A stretch of DNA of 64,000 nt, taken from the NCBI GenBank assembly GCA_016125005.1, contig WGMQ01000062.1, positions 30,934 through 94,933 on the forward strand, in the 5' to 3' direction. The notes beneath the pieces are model-generated. The model was not told where the DNA came from. It saw nothing but the letters and a program-made list of their open reading frames with translations, and did no database searches. This document shows positions 63,264 to 64,000 of the stretch, piece after piece (within the stretch, counting starts at the first letter, position 1; every line of letters begins with the position of its first letter). The position numbers and the translations under genes are program-made. This DNA is from a bacterium (GTDB taxonomy: Bacteria; Sumerlaeota; Sumerlaeia; SLMS01).

Positions 63264-63854
63264 ATGAAGAGTCGTTCAGTGCTCGCGGCCGTGTTCGGTC
63301 TCTTTGCAGCGTGTTGCTTGTCGTCGTGCGTGGCCTTCAAGCTCCCAGAGGATGGCGGCGGGCGTTCTGGAATCCAGCAACTCCTGCTCACAAAGACAAT
63401 CGACCAGGCTGTCGAGGACATCAACCTCACCAGCGATAGTGTGTTCGACAAGCAGGTCTACCTGATCGTTGGCGACGTGGAAAACAATCAGGTCACGTCG
63501 GACTATGTGCACTCCGCGTTGGCCATGAAGCTGATCTTCATGAACGCCTCCGTGGTCGACACGGCCTCGGATGCGGAAGTGATCCTCTACGTGAAGGTCC
63601 AGAGCGCCGGTGTGGACGCCACGACTGATCCATTCAGTCTGGCCAATATCTTCAAGTCTATCTTCTACACGTCGGATACAATGCGAGCCCGCGCTGATAT
63701 CGAAGTCAACGCGCTGGATACCGGTCCCGAGGGCGGCATGGTCTACGCGGAGAATCTCACAGCGTCTGCCCGCAACAGCTATCGCCAGTTCCGAATCTTC
63801 TTCAACCTGATCGGGCCCTTCAAGCACACCACGATTCGCGGGATCAAGTACTAG
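63264..63854 (+). CDS. Uncharacterised lipoprotein
   Basis: 196 residues. Type II signal MKSRSVLAAVFGLFAACC followed by lipobox LSSC (Cys near 22). The mature part has GIQQLLLTKTIDQAVEDINL, VYLIVGDVENNQVTSDYVHSAL, and DAEVILYVKVQSAGVD, an alpha/beta pattern found in small outer-membrane lipoproteins whose function is unproved. There is no catalytic motif. Its ATG (63264) lies 94 bases after the previous gene with GAGGTGG upstream, so it may have its own promoter. A terminator follows. Confidence 0.82.
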   Translation: MKSRSVLAAVFGLFAACCLSSCVAFKLPEDGGGRSGIQQLLLTKTIDQAVEDINLTSDSVFDKQVYLIVGDVENNQVTSDYVHSALAMKLIFMNASVVDTASDAEVILYVKVQSAGVDATTDPFSLANIFKSIFYTSDTMRARADIEVNALDTGPEGGMVYAENLTASARNSYRQFRIFFNLIGPFKHTTIRGIKY

Positions 63855-63890
63855 GCCATCCGCGACCATCGCCAGTGGGTTGCGAAGTAA

Positions 63891-63912
63891 CTGTCTAGAC
63901 AGCCGTCTATAC
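63891..63912. repeat. Perfect palindrome beside a GTCTATAC copy
   Basis: CTGTCTAGACAG (63891-63902) is a perfect 12-base palindrome; after two bases GTCTATAC (63905-63912) continues into AGAC. It lies between the lipoprotein stop and its terminator. Confidence 0.55.
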
Positions 63913-63924
63913 AGACTGAGAAAA

Positions 63925-63967
63925 ACTCCGGGGGCCTCGCGTTGTGTGCGAGGCCCCCGGGGTGTTT
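63925..63967 (+). terminator. Intrinsic terminator after the lipoprotein gene
   Basis: 13-bp perfect stem CCGGGGGCCTCGC / GCGAGGCCCCCGG extended by A-C-U pairs, 7-base loop, then GTTTC. The T-run is short. Confidence 0.75.
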
Positions 63968-64000
63968 CTGGCGGTGTGGTTGTTGCTGTTACGGGCGCAG

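Larger units (their letters stand above)
11677..63912. repeat. Iterated octamer GTCTATAC (12 dispersed copies)
   Basis: As GTATAGAC on plus: 11677-11684, 11849-11856, 11882-11889, 37908-37915. As GTCTATAC on plus: 19691-19698, 32080-32087, 34114-34121, 36714-36721, 37619-37626, 56194-56201, 57855-57862, 63905-63912. Four more copies of the TCTATAC core are at 29011 (C before it), 37697, 37854 and 57070 (A before it). All copies inside genes are on the coding strand. Confidence 0.75.

Overview
The window is about 64 kb of GC-rich (roughly 60% by eye), densely coded bacterial chromosome. It holds about 54 protein genes and one tRNA gene. Lipobox lipoproteins, PlsC, a six-domain S1, PEGA, BON, TerB-like and dockerin-like proteins, and a Gld-type ABC set with a DUF4340 partner suggest a diderm from a poorly sampled lineage near the PVC/FCB or Sumerlaeota/Hydrogenedentota groups. 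That placement is inference. There is no 16S gene here and I have not searched any database. I see no prophage, insertion sequence or CRISPR array.

Layout, left to right. 0-2.5 kb: an FHA-GAF histidine kinase cut by the window edge, a PEGA lipoprotein and rplS, all on the minus strand. 2.8-8.4 kb: uppS, cdsA, a flippase-like membrane protein and an RsmB-type rRNA methyltransferase with a long repetitive N-terminal tail. 8.4-10.8 kb: a non-coding patch resembling a dispersed repeat, a radical SAM protein and a GT2 glycosyltransferase. 10.9-15.4 kb (minus): cmk-plsC-rpsA plus an RlmI-type methyltransferase. 15.7-20.5 kb: two secreted proteins, a large subtilase-like protein and a dockerin-like protein. 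20.7-24.5 kb: a single-chain DnaK-TPR-Ser/Thr kinase fusion. 24.5-26.6 kb: tRNA-Ala(GGC), a P-II protein, a triple-BON protein and a DUF2934 protein. 27.2-32.1 kb: a Gld-like ABC operon. 32.1-37.9 kb: a glycosyltransferase, a beta-helix exoprotein, a P1/DmpA peptidase and a GNAT-nitrilase fusion. 38-43.8 kb (minus): a carA...carB operon carrying two HEPN modules, HEPN/BolA-like and MntA/HepT, between its two subunit genes. 44.2-48.8 kb: a histidine kinase, response regulator, REC-SpoIIE-HATPase and STAS partner-switching operon. 48.9-50.7 kb: dnaA and a small membrane protein with an L7/L12-C-terminal-like helix. 51-59 kb: a HAD hydrolase, purL, a YciI-like protein and a branched-chain amino-acid ABC operon without livF. 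59-64 kb: a TerB-like protein, a phosphohexomutase, a glycosyltransferase, a small membrane protein and a lipoprotein.

Functional themes are envelope lipid and polysaccharide synthesis (uppS, cdsA, plsC, GTs, phosphohexomutase), translation (rplS, rpsA, rsmB, rlmI), pyrimidine and purine synthesis, nitrogen-related uptake and sensing, and multi-domain signalling. The most unusual items are the Hsp70-kinase fusion, the HEPN/BolA-like pair nested with a HepT/MntA module inside carAB, the twelve-unit tail on RsmB, and an over-represented octamer GTCTATAC. The octamer occurs in all three reading frames, always on the coding strand when inside a gene, and brings in codons that look rare here.
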